The notes beneath the pieces are model-generated. The model saw nothing but the letters and a program-made list of their open reading frames with translations. It made no database searches and was not told where the DNA came from. The position numbers were made by a program, and so were the translations under genes. Shown piece by piece: positions 1 to 8,637 of a stretch of 64,000 nucleotides of DNA. This DNA comes from Candidatus Obscuribacter sp. (GTDB lineage Bacteria; Cyanobacteriota; Vampirovibrionia; Obscuribacterales; Obscuribacteraceae), in contig JADYXR010000205.1 in the NCBI GenBank assembly GCA_021772095.1, positions 24,825 through 88,824 on the forward strand, written 5' to 3'. How positions within the stretch are numbered: the stretch's first letter is position 1; each line of letters opens with the position of its first letter.

Positions 1-48
1 TCACGCACCCTTTACCAAAGTCATAAAAATTTTGATGTTTCCTTTACG

Positions 49-454
49 CCCCCTCGGTTGAAGATAAGTACATCGAGGGGGACACGAACCCCGGGCACTC
101 AAAAAATCATGGAGGACAAAACGGATAACAATCGGCGAAGCAGAGAGCCGCCCCCGAGCCAGATGAAGCTGACCAACTCATCAACGCTGGACGACGGAAT
201 GGCACCACCGCAATAGACACATCACACGCACGGAGGCGCGACTACACCGAAAAGTTATCTGAACGATGAGCCGCACGCACAGCGGCTCATCACTCGAAAA
301 GAATTGGACACTGGCACTGGTTGCATCGCAGGGTCACAAGACAAGAATGTATGAGAGCGTTTGAGTCTTGTGAGATGCCCCGGAGAGTCTGTCCGAAGGT
401 TAGAGCCGTCCGGGAACCAGGAGCCCGGGCGGCTCTATTTATGCGGGCTTTTTT
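49..454 (+). ncRNA. Candidate structured non-coding RNA (unidentified)
   Basis: No convincing ORF lies here, yet the stretch is rich in strong stems. An 8-bp stem at 49-56/74-81 encloses a 17-nt loop. A perfect 10-bp stem lies at 265-274/282-291. A 9-bp stem at 334-342/365-373 is extended below a one-sided bulge by 323-327/374-378. The 3' end is a GC-rich hairpin region followed by six T. The next gene is on the opposite strand, so this is not the leader of a downstream gene. I looked for tmRNA, RNase P, 6S and SRP signatures and found none. The 5' end is a guess, and it could start before the window. The stems are seen; the RNA identity is inference. Confidence 0.4.
402..454 (+). terminator. 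Terminator with two mutually exclusive stems
   Basis: A 13-bp stem (402-414 with 424-436, one G-U pair) sits 12 nt before the T tract, so by itself it is badly placed for termination. A second stem, 422-427 with 444-449, abuts T449-454 and uses bases of the first stem. The two cannot form together, which resembles an attenuator or anti-terminator switch, although no gene on this strand follows. Confidence 0.5.
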
Positions 455-589
455 ACGCGTTGAGTCCGCTGGATGCTTGGGTTTCGCTGGATGCTGATTT
501 CGCTGGACGCTCGCGTTTCGCGCCGATGCATTTACCTGCGCCCGAGAGCAGCTCGGGGTGGCGAAATACTCACATCTGAAACTGCGATG

Positions 590-1246
590 CTACTTTTTCT
601 TGCCTTTGAAATCGAGAGACGCTGAGTTGATACAGTAACGTTTTCCAGTCGGGCCGGGACCATCATCGAAAACATGGCCGAGATGCGCGCCGCAATTTTT
701 GCAAATAACTTCATCGCGATTCATGCCGTGCGAACGATCTGATTTCTTGTCGACTGACTGTCCTTGCGGTTTTGTGAAGCTCGGCCAGCCGCTGCCGGAA
801 TCAAATTTGTCCTGCGAATCGAACAATAATTCTCCGCAGTTGCTGCATTTATATTCACCGGTTTCGTGATTGTTCCAGTACTTACCTGTGAACGCAGGCT
901 CAGTGGCACTGCATCTTGTCACGTTATAAACATTCGGATCGAGTTTGCTTTTCCAGTAACTATCGTTTTTCTTAGCAACATCTTTCGTTTTGGTCTTCGA
1001 TTCAGAAGTCGCTGCTTTCGCTGATGAATCGGCGGTCTTAGAATTCGCGTCAACGGTTTTCGATGAGATGGTGGTGGAAGTTTTTGATGTCGTCGCGCCA
1101 CTCGAATTGGTCGAAGTTTTGGACGACGTGGTGGATTTCGTTTCGACTTTCTTGGCAGTCGAGTTGGCATCGGCTGCAAATGCGCTGCTGCTGTTTGCGG
1201 CAAACAGCAACATCATTGCGATTGCTAAAATTTTGAAATTTGCCAC
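590..1246 (-). CDS. msrB: Secreted methionine-(R)-sulfoxide reductase MsrB
   Basis: Reduces methionine-R-sulfoxide in proteins. The C-terminal domain (about residues 95-218) carries both zinc-binding CxxC pairs (CSNC, CKNC), the GSGWPSF segment and the catalytic Cys in RYCINSASL. An N-terminal hydrophobic segment ending in SSAFA looks like a signal peptide, so it should act outside the cytoplasmic membrane. A Ser/Thr/Lys-rich linker of about 60 residues joins the two parts. The track starts at 1270, but GAGGGAG lies 7 nt upstream of the GTG at 1246, which also places the signal peptide at the very N-terminus. Divergent from the lipid kinase gene. Confidence 0.9.
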   Translation of the reverse strand: MANFKILAIAMMLLFAANSSSAFAADANSTAKKVETKSTTSSKTSTNSSGATTSKTSTTISSKTVDANSKTADSSAKAATSESKTKTKDVAKKNDSYWKSKLDPNVYNVTRCSATEPAFTGKYWNNHETGEYKCSNCGELLFDSQDKFDSGSGWPSFTKPQGQSVDKKSDRSHGMNRDEVICKNCGAHLGHVFDDGPGPTGKRYCINSASLDFKGKKK

Positions 1247-1413
1247 TGAAACTCCCTCTGAGGTCATCATCTATAGCCTAACATCGAATTTGGCGTTCGA
1301 CAGAAAAACAAATTTCAATGCATCGTCGCACGAAAAACACGCTACATCGAGGGTATCGGTTTGATAGACTGTGGCGTTTTCCCGCGTGGTAATGGCGGAA
1401 CAAGGGGTATCAC

Positions 1414-2409
1414 ATGACAACAGTTATTTTCTGCAACGAGAAAGCTGGCACATTCGAATCCTGCAGTGCACAAATGGGCTCGATTCCTGACAAACTCGAA
1501 GAGGTCACCGGCAGCAAGTCGGTGGTCGTCAATGCGGCAGATTTCACCGACTCTGACCTGGTAGGCGCTGAAAGAGCAATCATCATGGGCGGGGACGGAA
1601 CGGTTGGTCGGCTGCTTGGGAAGCTTGCCAATCATACGCCGCGAATTCCTATCGGCATCATTCCCGCTGGGACAGGCAATTTGCTCGCGGGCATGCTTGG
1701 TGTGAAGTCAGAGAAACCAGAAGATAGAGTTCCATTTGCACTTGATGTAATCAGCAATGGCAGAGTGGTATCAATCGATCTTGGCACTGCCAACGGAACG
1801 CCATTCGCGCTGGACGTCGGTGTCGGACCTCTGGCAATGGCAGTCACGGAGCCAGATAAGCAAGAGAAAAATACTCACGGACTTTTGAGTTATGTGAGAC
1901 CACTTTTAAAATCTATGTTTGAACGTCCATACAAATTTCAAATCAAAACGGGTGGGCATGTTTTCGAATGTATCGCGTCGGCGATCTTCGTTACGAATCC
2001 GCAAGAACTCGGCATCGGACAAAAGTCAGACGCCACCTCGTTACGCAACGGCAAACTCAATTTGATTATTTTGAATCCGCAGAATCTTGATGATTACGCG
2101 GGTATCGCAATGAGGTTTGGATCATGGTTTCTAGGTAACGCAGAAACGGATACATTGCCTTATCGACTTTTCGAAGTGAACGATGTTGAGATCACGGCAT
2201 TGGAAGAGATGCCCTCCGCGCCGATGTTTGCGGATGTAATGCCGACAATTATCAAACCTGACGATGCGCCTATCGAAGGCACTCCAGTAAGTAAACGCGA
2301 TCAGCCGACCACGATGCTTGACGGTGACGTTTTCGGACAGACACCAGTAGTGGTGGCAACTTTGCCTAAGGCGGTTGATGTCTATGTTCCGATGGATACT
2401 GTGACTTAG
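1414..2409 (+). CDS. Diacylglycerol kinase catalytic-domain lipid kinase (YegS/BmrU-like)
   Basis: Likely phosphorylates a lipid such as diacylglycerol using ATP. The nucleotide-binding motif GGDGTVGRLL is at about residues 53-62 and GTGNLLAGML at about 87-96, spaced as in the DAGK_cat family; the C-terminal half fits the YegS-type beta-sandwich domain. The last 60 or so residues are a family-atypical tail rich in Pro, Thr and Asp. AAGGGG lies 7 nt before the ATG. It is divergent from msrB and convergent with the phosphatase gene, so it is probably monocistronic. The substrate cannot be told from sequence; the family is clear. Confidence 0.85.
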   Translation: MTTVIFCNEKAGTFESCSAQMGSIPDKLEEVTGSKSVVVNAADFTDSDLVGAERAIIMGGDGTVGRLLGKLANHTPRIPIGIIPAGTGNLLAGMLGVKSEKPEDRVPFALDVISNGRVVSIDLGTANGTPFALDVGVGPLAMAVTEPDKQEKNTHGLLSYVRPLLKSMFERPYKFQIKTGGHVFECIASAIFVTNPQELGIGQKSDATSLRNGKLNLIILNPQNLDDYAGIAMRFGSWFLGNAETDTLPYRLFEVNDVEITALEEMPSAPMFADVMPTIIKPDDAPIEGTPVSKRDQPTTMLDGDVFGQTPVVVATLPKAVDVYVPMDTVT

Positions 2410-2578
2410 GCTGATGCTCGCCTGGTGTGAGACTTGACTCACAATGAGAACCTCGCTCGTCATCGAATCTGTAGGTGCAGTCACGCGCCTTGGTTCAAAC
2501 GTACTCGTTGCAAAGGCACGTGCGATTCCGATTGAGCTTGTCGATCAACTGACTTAGCTATTGCAGTCATCAAAATGG

Positions 2579-3139
2579 CTAAACAGTCGGCGATTGATTC
2601 GGGAGTGGCGGTAGCAATGGCTCATCGTCAATGCTCGTGATCTCACTAGCGAGTTGCAACTTTTTCTTCTCAGACAAATGATGCTCATAGTACCGCCAGA
2701 GCCACCACTTAAATGGGCGAATTCGAAACCGGTGAAAGCCACAAAGTTTCATCTCATCGTAAGCGTCTTTGACGTTCCAACCATCGCGCGCGATTCGGAA
2801 AATCCCGCATAATAATCCTGTTCTGTCGGAGCCGTGGAAACAATGGACATAGACGGGATGATTGCTCGCGTCATCAACGATACCGAAGAACCGCTCGATG
2901 TGCGGCGCGCGCGGCAACGTCGTGTAATTCAAAGGCATCGATATAAAGTTCAGTCCGACTTTCTCGCACTCGGTGCGCTCCCAATCAATAACCGAGGTTC
3001 TGAATCTCAGACAAATCACAGTCTTGATCCCAAGCCGACGGAGCTCGCGCAGACCTTCCTCATCGGGCTGGCCGCCGCGCCAAAGACCGTCGTTCACCTT
3101 CCAGAGATTTCGGATATGGGGGTTCGTTATGTGTTCCAT
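2579..3139 (-). CDS. Cysteine-dependent (dual-specificity/tyrosine-type) phosphatase
   Basis: Carries the Cys-phosphatase signature HCFHGSDRTG (HCx5R), with the nucleophilic Cys and phosphate-binding Arg in place, after a GLWRGGQPDEEGL segment typical of small DSP/Siw14-like enzymes. Length (186 aa) fits a single phosphatase domain, with a polar Pro-rich tail. There is no signal peptide, so it is cytoplasmic. The target may be a phosphoprotein, a polyphosphate or an inositol phosphate; family members differ. No clear ribosome-binding site precedes the ATG at 3139, so the start is only moderately sure. Confidence 0.8.
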   Translation of the reverse strand: MEHITNPHIRNLWKVNDGLWRGGQPDEEGLRELRRLGIKTVICLRFRTSVIDWERTECEKVGLNFISMPLNYTTLPRAPHIERFFGIVDDASNHPVYVHCFHGSDRTGLLCGIFRIARDGWNVKDAYDEMKLCGFHRFRIRPFKWWLWRYYEHHLSEKKKLQLASEITSIDDEPLLPPLPNQSPTV

Positions 3140-3330
3140 TAATGTGATGTAGCGCGTTTGGGGGTGGTTATTGCACGGAAGCCTGCGTTATCGGTGGTTT
3201 CACCTGGCGCTCGCAGTCGGTGCCGCTTCGCGTTCTTGGTCGGCAGTTTCGCTTCGCGTTCTTAGTTTAATTACCCAGGTGTTCGTTTTTTTGCTTCGTG
3301 ACGATCCGTTCGAATTTTTAATAAGAAGGC

Positions 3331-3390
3331 TGGTCAATTCAGAGCATATCCGTTTATAATATTAATTGACCGGTCGGTTGGTTAATTAAC
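3331..3390 (+). promoter_or_regulatory. Promoter with inverted-repeat operator for diiron-protein/TetR operon
   Basis: TGGTCA (3331-3336) and a perfect TATAAT (3355-3360) are 18 bp apart. Just downstream, over the expected transcription start, lies AATTGACC-N8-GGTTAATT (3364-3387; 7 of 8 positions complementary), with smaller palindromes GACCGGTC and GTTAATTAAC nested in it. This is where a TetR-family repressor would bind, and the operon's second gene encodes one. Autorepression is inference. Confidence 0.6.
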
Positions 3391-3417
3391 GAACTGAACG
3401 ACCAAACTCCCCATACA

Positions 3418-4533
3418 GTGAGCTTGAAGAAGATGGCAGACAAGGATCAAACCGGGCACACCGCCGTAACCAGCCGACACATGATTCCTCCTCCGGAAAA
3501 GCATGAAGTCATGCCGAACCCTGAAGAGTTGCTGCTGAACGCCGAAGACGCGCCGCCTATCCTGGAGAAGCTCTGCATTTTTCCATTCGATTGGCGGGTT
3601 GAAACACCTCGCTTGATGGAAATTTATCACAACTCCCGCGACCCGGGCTGGTCTCCAGCCCAATTGGATTGGGATTCGCTCGACGTCGAAGGTATGACGC
3701 TGGACCAGCGTTACGCCATCTCATATTGGTTCGCGCTCCTGTCGGTTTTTGATGCATCCGGTCCGGCAGTTTTTGCCCGCGCAATGATTCACGCTTACGA
3801 AACACATGAAGAAGATGCGATTCGCAAATGCTTTTTCTCAGTCACGCGTGATGAGATGAACCATGAAGAGGTTTGCGGTAAGGCGATCACGTTGTTGACG
3901 CCGAATGGTCCGCTCGGTCACGATCCCCAAACGCCGCTCGGCAAGCTCGCTAAGAACAATATCGAATGGCTTTATCATAACGGTGCGCGTTATTGGAAAG
4001 GCTACAAAACGGCTGTGGAACACTATCCTATGCCGATTCTGTTCAGTTCATTCCTCTTTGGAGAAGTGGCATCATCAACACTTTTCCACAGCATGTATCA
4101 GAACACCACAATTCCAGTTTTCAAAGAAGCATTCAAAAACATCGGTCGCGATGAAGGTCGTCACCTGAGCTTCTGCCTCGCTTTGCTGAAAGAAGTTTTG
4201 CCAAAGCTGAACGAAGAAGAGAAGATGACGATTACAAAACAGTTTCGCGCTGGCTTCATTTTCTTGTCTGGAATTCTATACGAACCACCTGCCGAATTTT
4301 GGAATTTGCCACCAACTTTCCTGCCTGCACAGCGGATGTTGGAAGATGTGGCGCGCACGGCCGGTTTTGGAATTCTTGATCTGGAAGAACGCAAAGCCAA
4401 CTGGCGCACTGCGGTTGTTCGTCTCAAAACTATCGTGGAACCGCACGGCATCAAGTTTCCAGCATTACCCGAAATTGGCGTGGACGGCGAAGACGTTGCA
4501 TTCGACGCCGACAAAATCGTTCCAATATTTTAG
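3418..4533 (+). CDS. Ferritin-like diiron protein, probable oxygenase
   Basis: The 371-residue, mostly helical protein has two metal-ligand helices of the ferritin-like/R2-like superfamily: DEMNHEE (about 145-151) and DEGRH (about 245-249), with further acidic residues in YETHEED and GEVASS. This suggests a carboxylate-bridged diiron centre that activates O2. Enzymes of this type include fatty-acid desaturases, R2-like oxidases and N-oxygenases; I cannot choose among them. It is followed 17 bp later by a TetR regulator, a common pairing for lipid- or xenobiotic-responsive oxidases. The track start is GTG 3418; ATG 3433 is an alternative. Neither has a strong ribosome-binding site. Confidence 0.7.
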   Translation: MSLKKMADKDQTGHTAVTSRHMIPPPEKHEVMPNPEELLLNAEDAPPILEKLCIFPFDWRVETPRLMEIYHNSRDPGWSPAQLDWDSLDVEGMTLDQRYAISYWFALLSVFDASGPAVFARAMIHAYETHEEDAIRKCFFSVTRDEMNHEEVCGKAITLLTPNGPLGHDPQTPLGKLAKNNIEWLYHNGARYWKGYKTAVEHYPMPILFSSFLFGEVASSTLFHSMYQNTTIPVFKEAFKNIGRDEGRHLSFCLALLKEVLPKLNEEEKMTITKQFRAGFIFLSGILYEPPAEFWNLPPTFLPAQRMLEDVARTAGFGILDLEERKANWRTAVVRLKTIVEPHGIKFPALPEIGVDGEDVAFDADKIVPIF

Positions 4534-4550
4534 ACTGAGCGCGTAAAACC

Positions 4551-5168
4551 ATGGCCAGACCACGGGCGGACAACTACGAACAACGGCGGCAGGAGATTCT
4601 CGACACTGCCGCCAGTATGTTTGCCGAACGTGGTTACGATGGCACTTCGATCTCGGACATCGCGCAACGGTGCGGTGTTTCGAAGGCTTTGATATTTCAC
4701 TATCACACGTCGAAAGACAAATTGTTATACGACATGTTGCAGTCGCATTGCCAATTGTTGGTAGACACCGCCAATGGTGCCATCAAAAAGACTGAGCCCG
4801 CGGAGCGCCAACTTCAGCAGCTGGTGCGGGCTTTAATGAAGTTGTACATGAGCTCGCGCGACCAGCATATCGTTTTGCTCAACAACCTCCATTGTTTATC
4901 TGATGAAGAACAAGCCGAGATCAAAGGTTTGGAGAAACGTGTCTTGCAGATCATCAAAGAGATTGTTTCCGAACTGCGTCCGGATTTAGCAGACCCCATG
5001 CGGACTTCGCTTGCGATGTATCTGATGGGCGCGATTAATTGGACATATACCTGGTTTAAAACATCCGGTCCTTACACGCCTGGGCAGTTCGCCGACGTCG
5101 CGACCGGTATGTTTTTGAACGGAATTAAAAACGATACGTCGCTGGTGGAAACAGCTCAGGTCAGCTAA
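4551..5168 (+). CDS. TetR/AcrR-family transcriptional regulator
   Basis: The N-terminal 50 residues are a canonical TetR helix-turn-helix: IADNYEQRR-like entry, MFAERGYDGTSISDIAQRCGVS and the recognition helix leading into IFHYHTSKDKLLYDML. The remaining 150 residues are helical and variable, as expected for a ligand-binding, dimerising domain. It lies 17 bp after the diiron-protein gene in the same direction and probably shares its promoter. The most likely target is the inverted repeat at 3364-3387. The ligand is unknown; an acyl chain would suit a desaturase-like partner, but that is inference. Confidence 0.9.
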   Translation: MARPRADNYEQRRQEILDTAASMFAERGYDGTSISDIAQRCGVSKALIFHYHTSKDKLLYDMLQSHCQLLVDTANGAIKKTEPAERQLQQLVRALMKLYMSSRDQHIVLLNNLHCLSDEEQAEIKGLEKRVLQIIKEIVSELRPDLADPMRTSLAMYLMGAINWTYTWFKTSGPYTPGQFADVATGMFLNGIKNDTSLVETAQVS

Positions 5169-5501
5169 CTGGTCAGCTAGAGTTTCACTGATAGCAAGGT
5201 CAATTCGACGCTGACCTGCGACGAATGACTTTGTGCCTTATTGAACTCACGACTGGCTTATGTTCTGACTCGCTGTCCCAATGGTTCGAAGACCGCGACT
5301 AACTCAATTGGCGACTCGCTCACCTTGATTCTGACATTGCGACTCCCTCCTTGCGACTCGCTGACCTTCCTTCTTTCTCCAAGTCCTCGGGAACAAATGG
5401 ATCGCGCCCGTTGTCAATTGCTCTTGTTATGAACTGAGCCTTATGGCTCTGGGCGGGCTCTTTCCACATCGGCGATGTGGTGTTATTTTTTCGGGGACTC
5501 A
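5169..5501 (+). other. Intergenic region, imperfect short repeats
   Basis: No gene seen. It holds imperfect copies of a GCGACTCGCT(C/G)ACCTT motif (around 5311-5370) and a small hairpin GAGCC-TTAT-GGCTC at 5436-5449. The ORFs on the track here are repeat-derived and not protein-like. The ribosome-binding site of the next gene (GGGGA, 5493-5497) is at its end. Confidence 0.5.
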
Positions 5502-6953
5502 ATGATTCGAAAGTCAATTTGGCCAGTGGCACTGTTGGTGCCATTCTTCATTGTCGCTGTTGTGTGGAGTGTGGCGGCTGCCTACCTTATCCCAACGCAT
5601 CCTTCTGATTCATTTTTGGCGAACTCGGCGAAGTCCTCATCAATTGAAGAGAAAATCTTTTGTCAGCAATTCGGCTCGCGCGGTTACGCACCATCGCTGG
5701 TGCCAAACCAACAAGGCGGAATGCCCACAGCTAACCTCGACAACTACCTGGCGGCAATCAGCCAGGATGGCAGTTTTCGCTGGTCAGCCGACCGCATGCC
5801 GATCGATGTCTATATAGCCGACGGTGGAGCGGTGCCGGGTTATCGTGCCGAGTATCGCAAAATGATTGCCGACGCTTTCAATGAATGGTGCAACAACTCC
5901 AGGGGATTGCTCAAGTGGAGACAGGTCAACGATCCAAGACAGGCTGATGTGGTTTGCACCTGGACCAACAATCCCACAATCAAACCGGGTAGCGTGGAAG
6001 CCGGTCAGACACGCACTCTTGTTCAAACGAACAGAGACACTGGAGAAGGCAGAATAGTCACGGCACAAATCAGCATTCTTACTGAACTCATGGGTCGGCA
6101 GTTTTCGAATGAAAACATGTACAAGACCTGTTTGCACGAAGTCGGTCACGCACTGGGTTTGCAGGGACATTCGGATGTCCCTAGCGACATCATGTACCCG
6201 ACCGTGAATCAAACTCAAATCGCAAAACTGAAATCGCGTGATTTGAATACGCTTACTCGATTATATGAAGATACGCGCTACACGGCCTCTAATTCAAATG
6301 GGATGCCACAATCCAGCATCGGCGACATATTGCCATTCACCGGCAGTGGTGCCTCACAAGCAAATCGCAGAAGCGCTGTTCCATTCTTCGGTGGCGGTGC
6401 TCCAATATTCGGCAGCGTTCCTTCGTTTGGAAACGGCGGTCAACAATTCGGACAAGCAAACCCACAATCGATGTTCGGGCCCGGCGGCCTTCAATCGTTC
6501 TTCGGTAACCATGGAACTCAGCGGTTCAACGGTGTAGAGCCAAACCGTGCAAGGCAGTACGACGGCAATGCAATGCAGCAAGCCAACAGTGAAGGAATTC
6601 GTCCTTTCGCAGGGGGCAACATGCAAGGCAGCGACGACGGCAGTCAGGGTTTTAACAACGGCAGCGGTCAGGATTTCAACAACGACGGCAATCAAGGGTT
6701 CAACAACGGCGACATGCAGAATGACGCTGTCGCGCAAGGATCTAATGACGATGGAATACAACCGTTCACCGGTGGTGGAATGCAACAAACCTATGGTGGC
6801 GCCGGCGGTGCACAGTGGCAGTCAAGCCCTCGTCAAGGTTATCGAAACTCGGCCGGCGGATGGAGACAACATCACAGAGGCAATTGGGCGCAGCAAGCCG
6901 CGTTGCGTGAGTTGATGAGACGCTCGGCTCAGCAGAACAACTTCTATAACTAA
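5502..6953 (+). CDS. Secreted matrixin-like zinc metalloprotease with Gly/Asn/Gln-rich tail
   Basis: After an N-terminal membrane/signal segment (IWPVALLVPFFIVAVVWSVA), a protease domain of about 250 residues contains the zinc motif HEVGHALGLQGH and the Met-turn IMYPT of matrixin/metzincin proteases, with all three His ligands present. The C-terminal half is low complexity, with repeated GFNNG, QPF(T/A)GG and GNxQ segments, and probably extends from the cell surface. The track start is 5475, but ATG 5502 follows GGGGACTCA and puts the signal segment first. A perfect terminator follows the stop. Substrates are unknown. Confidence 0.85.
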   Translation: MIRKSIWPVALLVPFFIVAVVWSVAAAYLIPTHPSDSFLANSAKSSSIEEKIFCQQFGSRGYAPSLVPNQQGGMPTANLDNYLAAISQDGSFRWSADRMPIDVYIADGGAVPGYRAEYRKMIADAFNEWCNNSRGLLKWRQVNDPRQADVVCTWTNNPTIKPGSVEAGQTRTLVQTNRDTGEGRIVTAQISILTELMGRQFSNENMYKTCLHEVGHALGLQGHSDVPSDIMYPTVNQTQIAKLKSRDLNTLTRLYEDTRYTASNSNGMPQSSIGDILPFTGSGASQANRRSAVPFFGGGAPIFGSVPSFGNGGQQFGQANPQSMFGPGGLQSFFGNHGTQRFNGVEPNRARQYDGNAMQQANSEGIRPFAGGNMQGSDDGSQGFNNGSGQDFNNDGNQGFNNGDMQNDAVAQGSNDDGIQPFTGGGMQQTYGGAGGAQWQSSPRQGYRNSAGGWRQHHRGNWAQQAALRELMRRSAQQNNFYN

Positions 6954-6977
6954 GTCCCTACACGGTACATACAACTG

Positions 6978-7005
6978 ACGAAGGCGCTGCTGTGCCTTCG
7001 TTTTT
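6978..7005 (+). terminator. Rho-independent terminator of the metalloprotease gene
   Basis: A perfect 7-bp stem CGAAGGC/GCCTTCG (8 with the outer A-T), an 8-nt loop and a run of five T, 25 bp after the stop codon. Confidence 0.85.
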
Positions 7006-7387
7006 ACGATGAATGGTTTGTTTAAAAACAGAGGTCAGTCGCAAAACAAGGTTGGTTCATTCGTTTGACAGTATGGATAAAGTTTGCACTTGCGCACTTG
7101 CGACACAAATTCTCTGGTTGCGAATCACTCCAGAATTCGCTGCCTATATAAGGATCAACCAAGAGACTCTGAACTTTGGCATTTAGCCAACAGGCTACAC
7201 CGCAAGGGCGCAAACGCTGTCCTAGTGAGCGCAGACGGCTTTAACTTGACTACAGAGATGCATTAAAAAACCACAAGTACGCTAAACAATACTAGGATCA
7301 TGCAGGGGTCTGATCCGTCCATTAGAACACAGGACGGCAAACTACTAACGGTCCGTCAATCCATTATGTGACCTGCGGAGGGGCACC
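7006..7387 (+). other. Intergenic region upstream of a secreted-protein gene
   Basis: No convincing gene; the two short ORFs here overlap each other antiparallel and look random. A CCGTCC...GGACGG hairpin (about 7317-7336) lies in the probable leader. A strong ribosome-binding site, GGAGGGG, ends the region. Confidence 0.5.
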
Positions 7388-8515
7388 ATGAAATTATCAC
7401 TGTCAATAAAACTTCTGACCACGCTAGCGGTGCTTACCTCATTTGCCCCTCAAGCGATCGCTCAAGGCGGCGGTCAAGGCGGCGGTCAAAGAGCACAAAA
7501 ACAAGCGCAGAAACAAGCGCAAAAACAAGTAAAGCAAGCGGCGAAAGTACAACAACGCTCTAACAGGCAAGCTGCAGTTAATCCCCGACAAGATCAGCGC
7601 GGTCAACGTCAGGATTTTAAACAAGCCTCAGTCAACACCCGAAGGGATCAACGCGATCAGCGTCAGGATGTTCAACAAGCTCAACGTTCTCAGCAAGATG
7701 CATTTCAACGAAATCGCCAGGCTGCAAATCAGTTAGCGAAACAAAAAGATCAGGCTCGGGAACTCGCCAAACGCAATCAAGCTCGCTTATCGAACGATGC
7801 CCGAAAAGACGATCGCAGAGATGACAAATTCGACAATCGCTGGGCGAACAAAAACGCCAGAAACGACAAGCGTTTCGACAAAAATAATCGTTGGGACAAT
7901 AACAATAAGTGGCGTCCAAACCGCGCTATCGTTTCGTACAACAAATCATTCAAGAACTGGGATGCCCAGCGTGATTATCTGAAGGCGAACATGCGCCGAC
8001 TAAATCAAGCCAGAGCGCTCGACTACGTACAACAACAACAGCTCAACGCTCAAATGCAAGCCGCATATAGCTCGTATCACAATAATAGTTGGAATGGCGG
8101 CTACAACTGGGACTATTATTCAGAACCACAATTTATCGATTACTTGCAATTGAATCAACCTTCATTGCTCGATAGAATTCTCGGCGTGCTCGGCATCGGC
8201 GGCGGCGGCGTAGGTGGCATCGGCGGGATCGGCGGAGCCAACAACGGCTATCTCTACTCAGACAACTGGGGCAGCGAACGCGATCAGTTATCTCGCAACA
8301 TGTCCAGAATTCATCAACTGGCGGCCGAAGGTCGGATTACACCGTATCAAGAGCAACAATTGCTGGCTCAACTCAGGACGGAGTTCTCCTCGTATCATCA
8401 AAACAACTGGAACGGCGGTTATGGTTGGAACCAATATTCTGACCCAGGTTTCATCGATTACCTGAACACCTCGCGTCCATCGATTCTAACAACAATCCGC
8501 AGTTATCTGAGATAA
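7388..8515 (+). CDS. Secreted Gln/Arg-rich protein with a duplicated C-terminal domain (unknown function)
   Basis: I do not recognise the family. A clear signal peptide (ending PQAIAQ) is followed by a highly basic Gln/Lys/Arg/Asp-rich region with repeated QKQAQ and RxDQRxQRQD units. Two copies of a roughly 75-residue domain follow, each running N(W)xxxRDxLxxNMxR.., then SSYHxNxWNGGYxW, then YS(E/D)PxFIDYL, then PS(L/I)L. A Gly/Ile-rich linker (GGGGVGGIGGIGG) separates them. The protein is probably exported and may bind a polyanion or a surface. GGAGGGGC precedes the ATG and a 12-bp terminator follows the stop, so it is monocistronic. Confidence 0.75.
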   Translation: MKLSLSIKLLTTLAVLTSFAPQAIAQGGGQGGGQRAQKQAQKQAQKQVKQAAKVQQRSNRQAAVNPRQDQRGQRQDFKQASVNTRRDQRDQRQDVQQAQRSQQDAFQRNRQAANQLAKQKDQARELAKRNQARLSNDARKDDRRDDKFDNRWANKNARNDKRFDKNNRWDNNNKWRPNRAIVSYNKSFKNWDAQRDYLKANMRRLNQARALDYVQQQQLNAQMQAAYSSYHNNSWNGGYNWDYYSEPQFIDYLQLNQPSLLDRILGVLGIGGGGVGGIGGIGGANNGYLYSDNWGSERDQLSRNMSRIHQLAAEGRITPYQEQQLLAQLRTEFSSYHQNNWNGGYGWNQYSDPGFIDYLNTSRPSILTTIRSYLR

Positions 8516-8542
8516 AACAACTCTGACAACCAGCGATTAAAG

Positions 8543-8585
8543 CCAAACCCGGAGAAGCGCCAACGCTACTCCGGGTTTGGTTTTT
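8543..8585 (+). terminator. Rho-independent terminator
   Basis: A perfect 12-bp stem, CCAAACCCGGAG/CTCCGGGTTTGG, with a 14-nt loop and five T, located 27 bp after the stop of the preceding gene. Confidence 0.9.
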
Positions 8586-8637
8586 GGGGAGGAACAAAAA
8601 AAACTTGATGTATGAAACGCGGTCAATTGTGAAGCCG

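Noticed and set aside
1-454. tmRNA, RNase P RNA, 6S or SRP RNA
   Set aside because: None of their conserved sequence blocks (for example the tmRNA acceptor ends or RNase P P4 strands) is present on either strand.
990-1364. ORF antisense to msrB
   Set aside because: It mirrors the Ser/Thr/Lys-rich linker of msrB; no ribosome-binding site.
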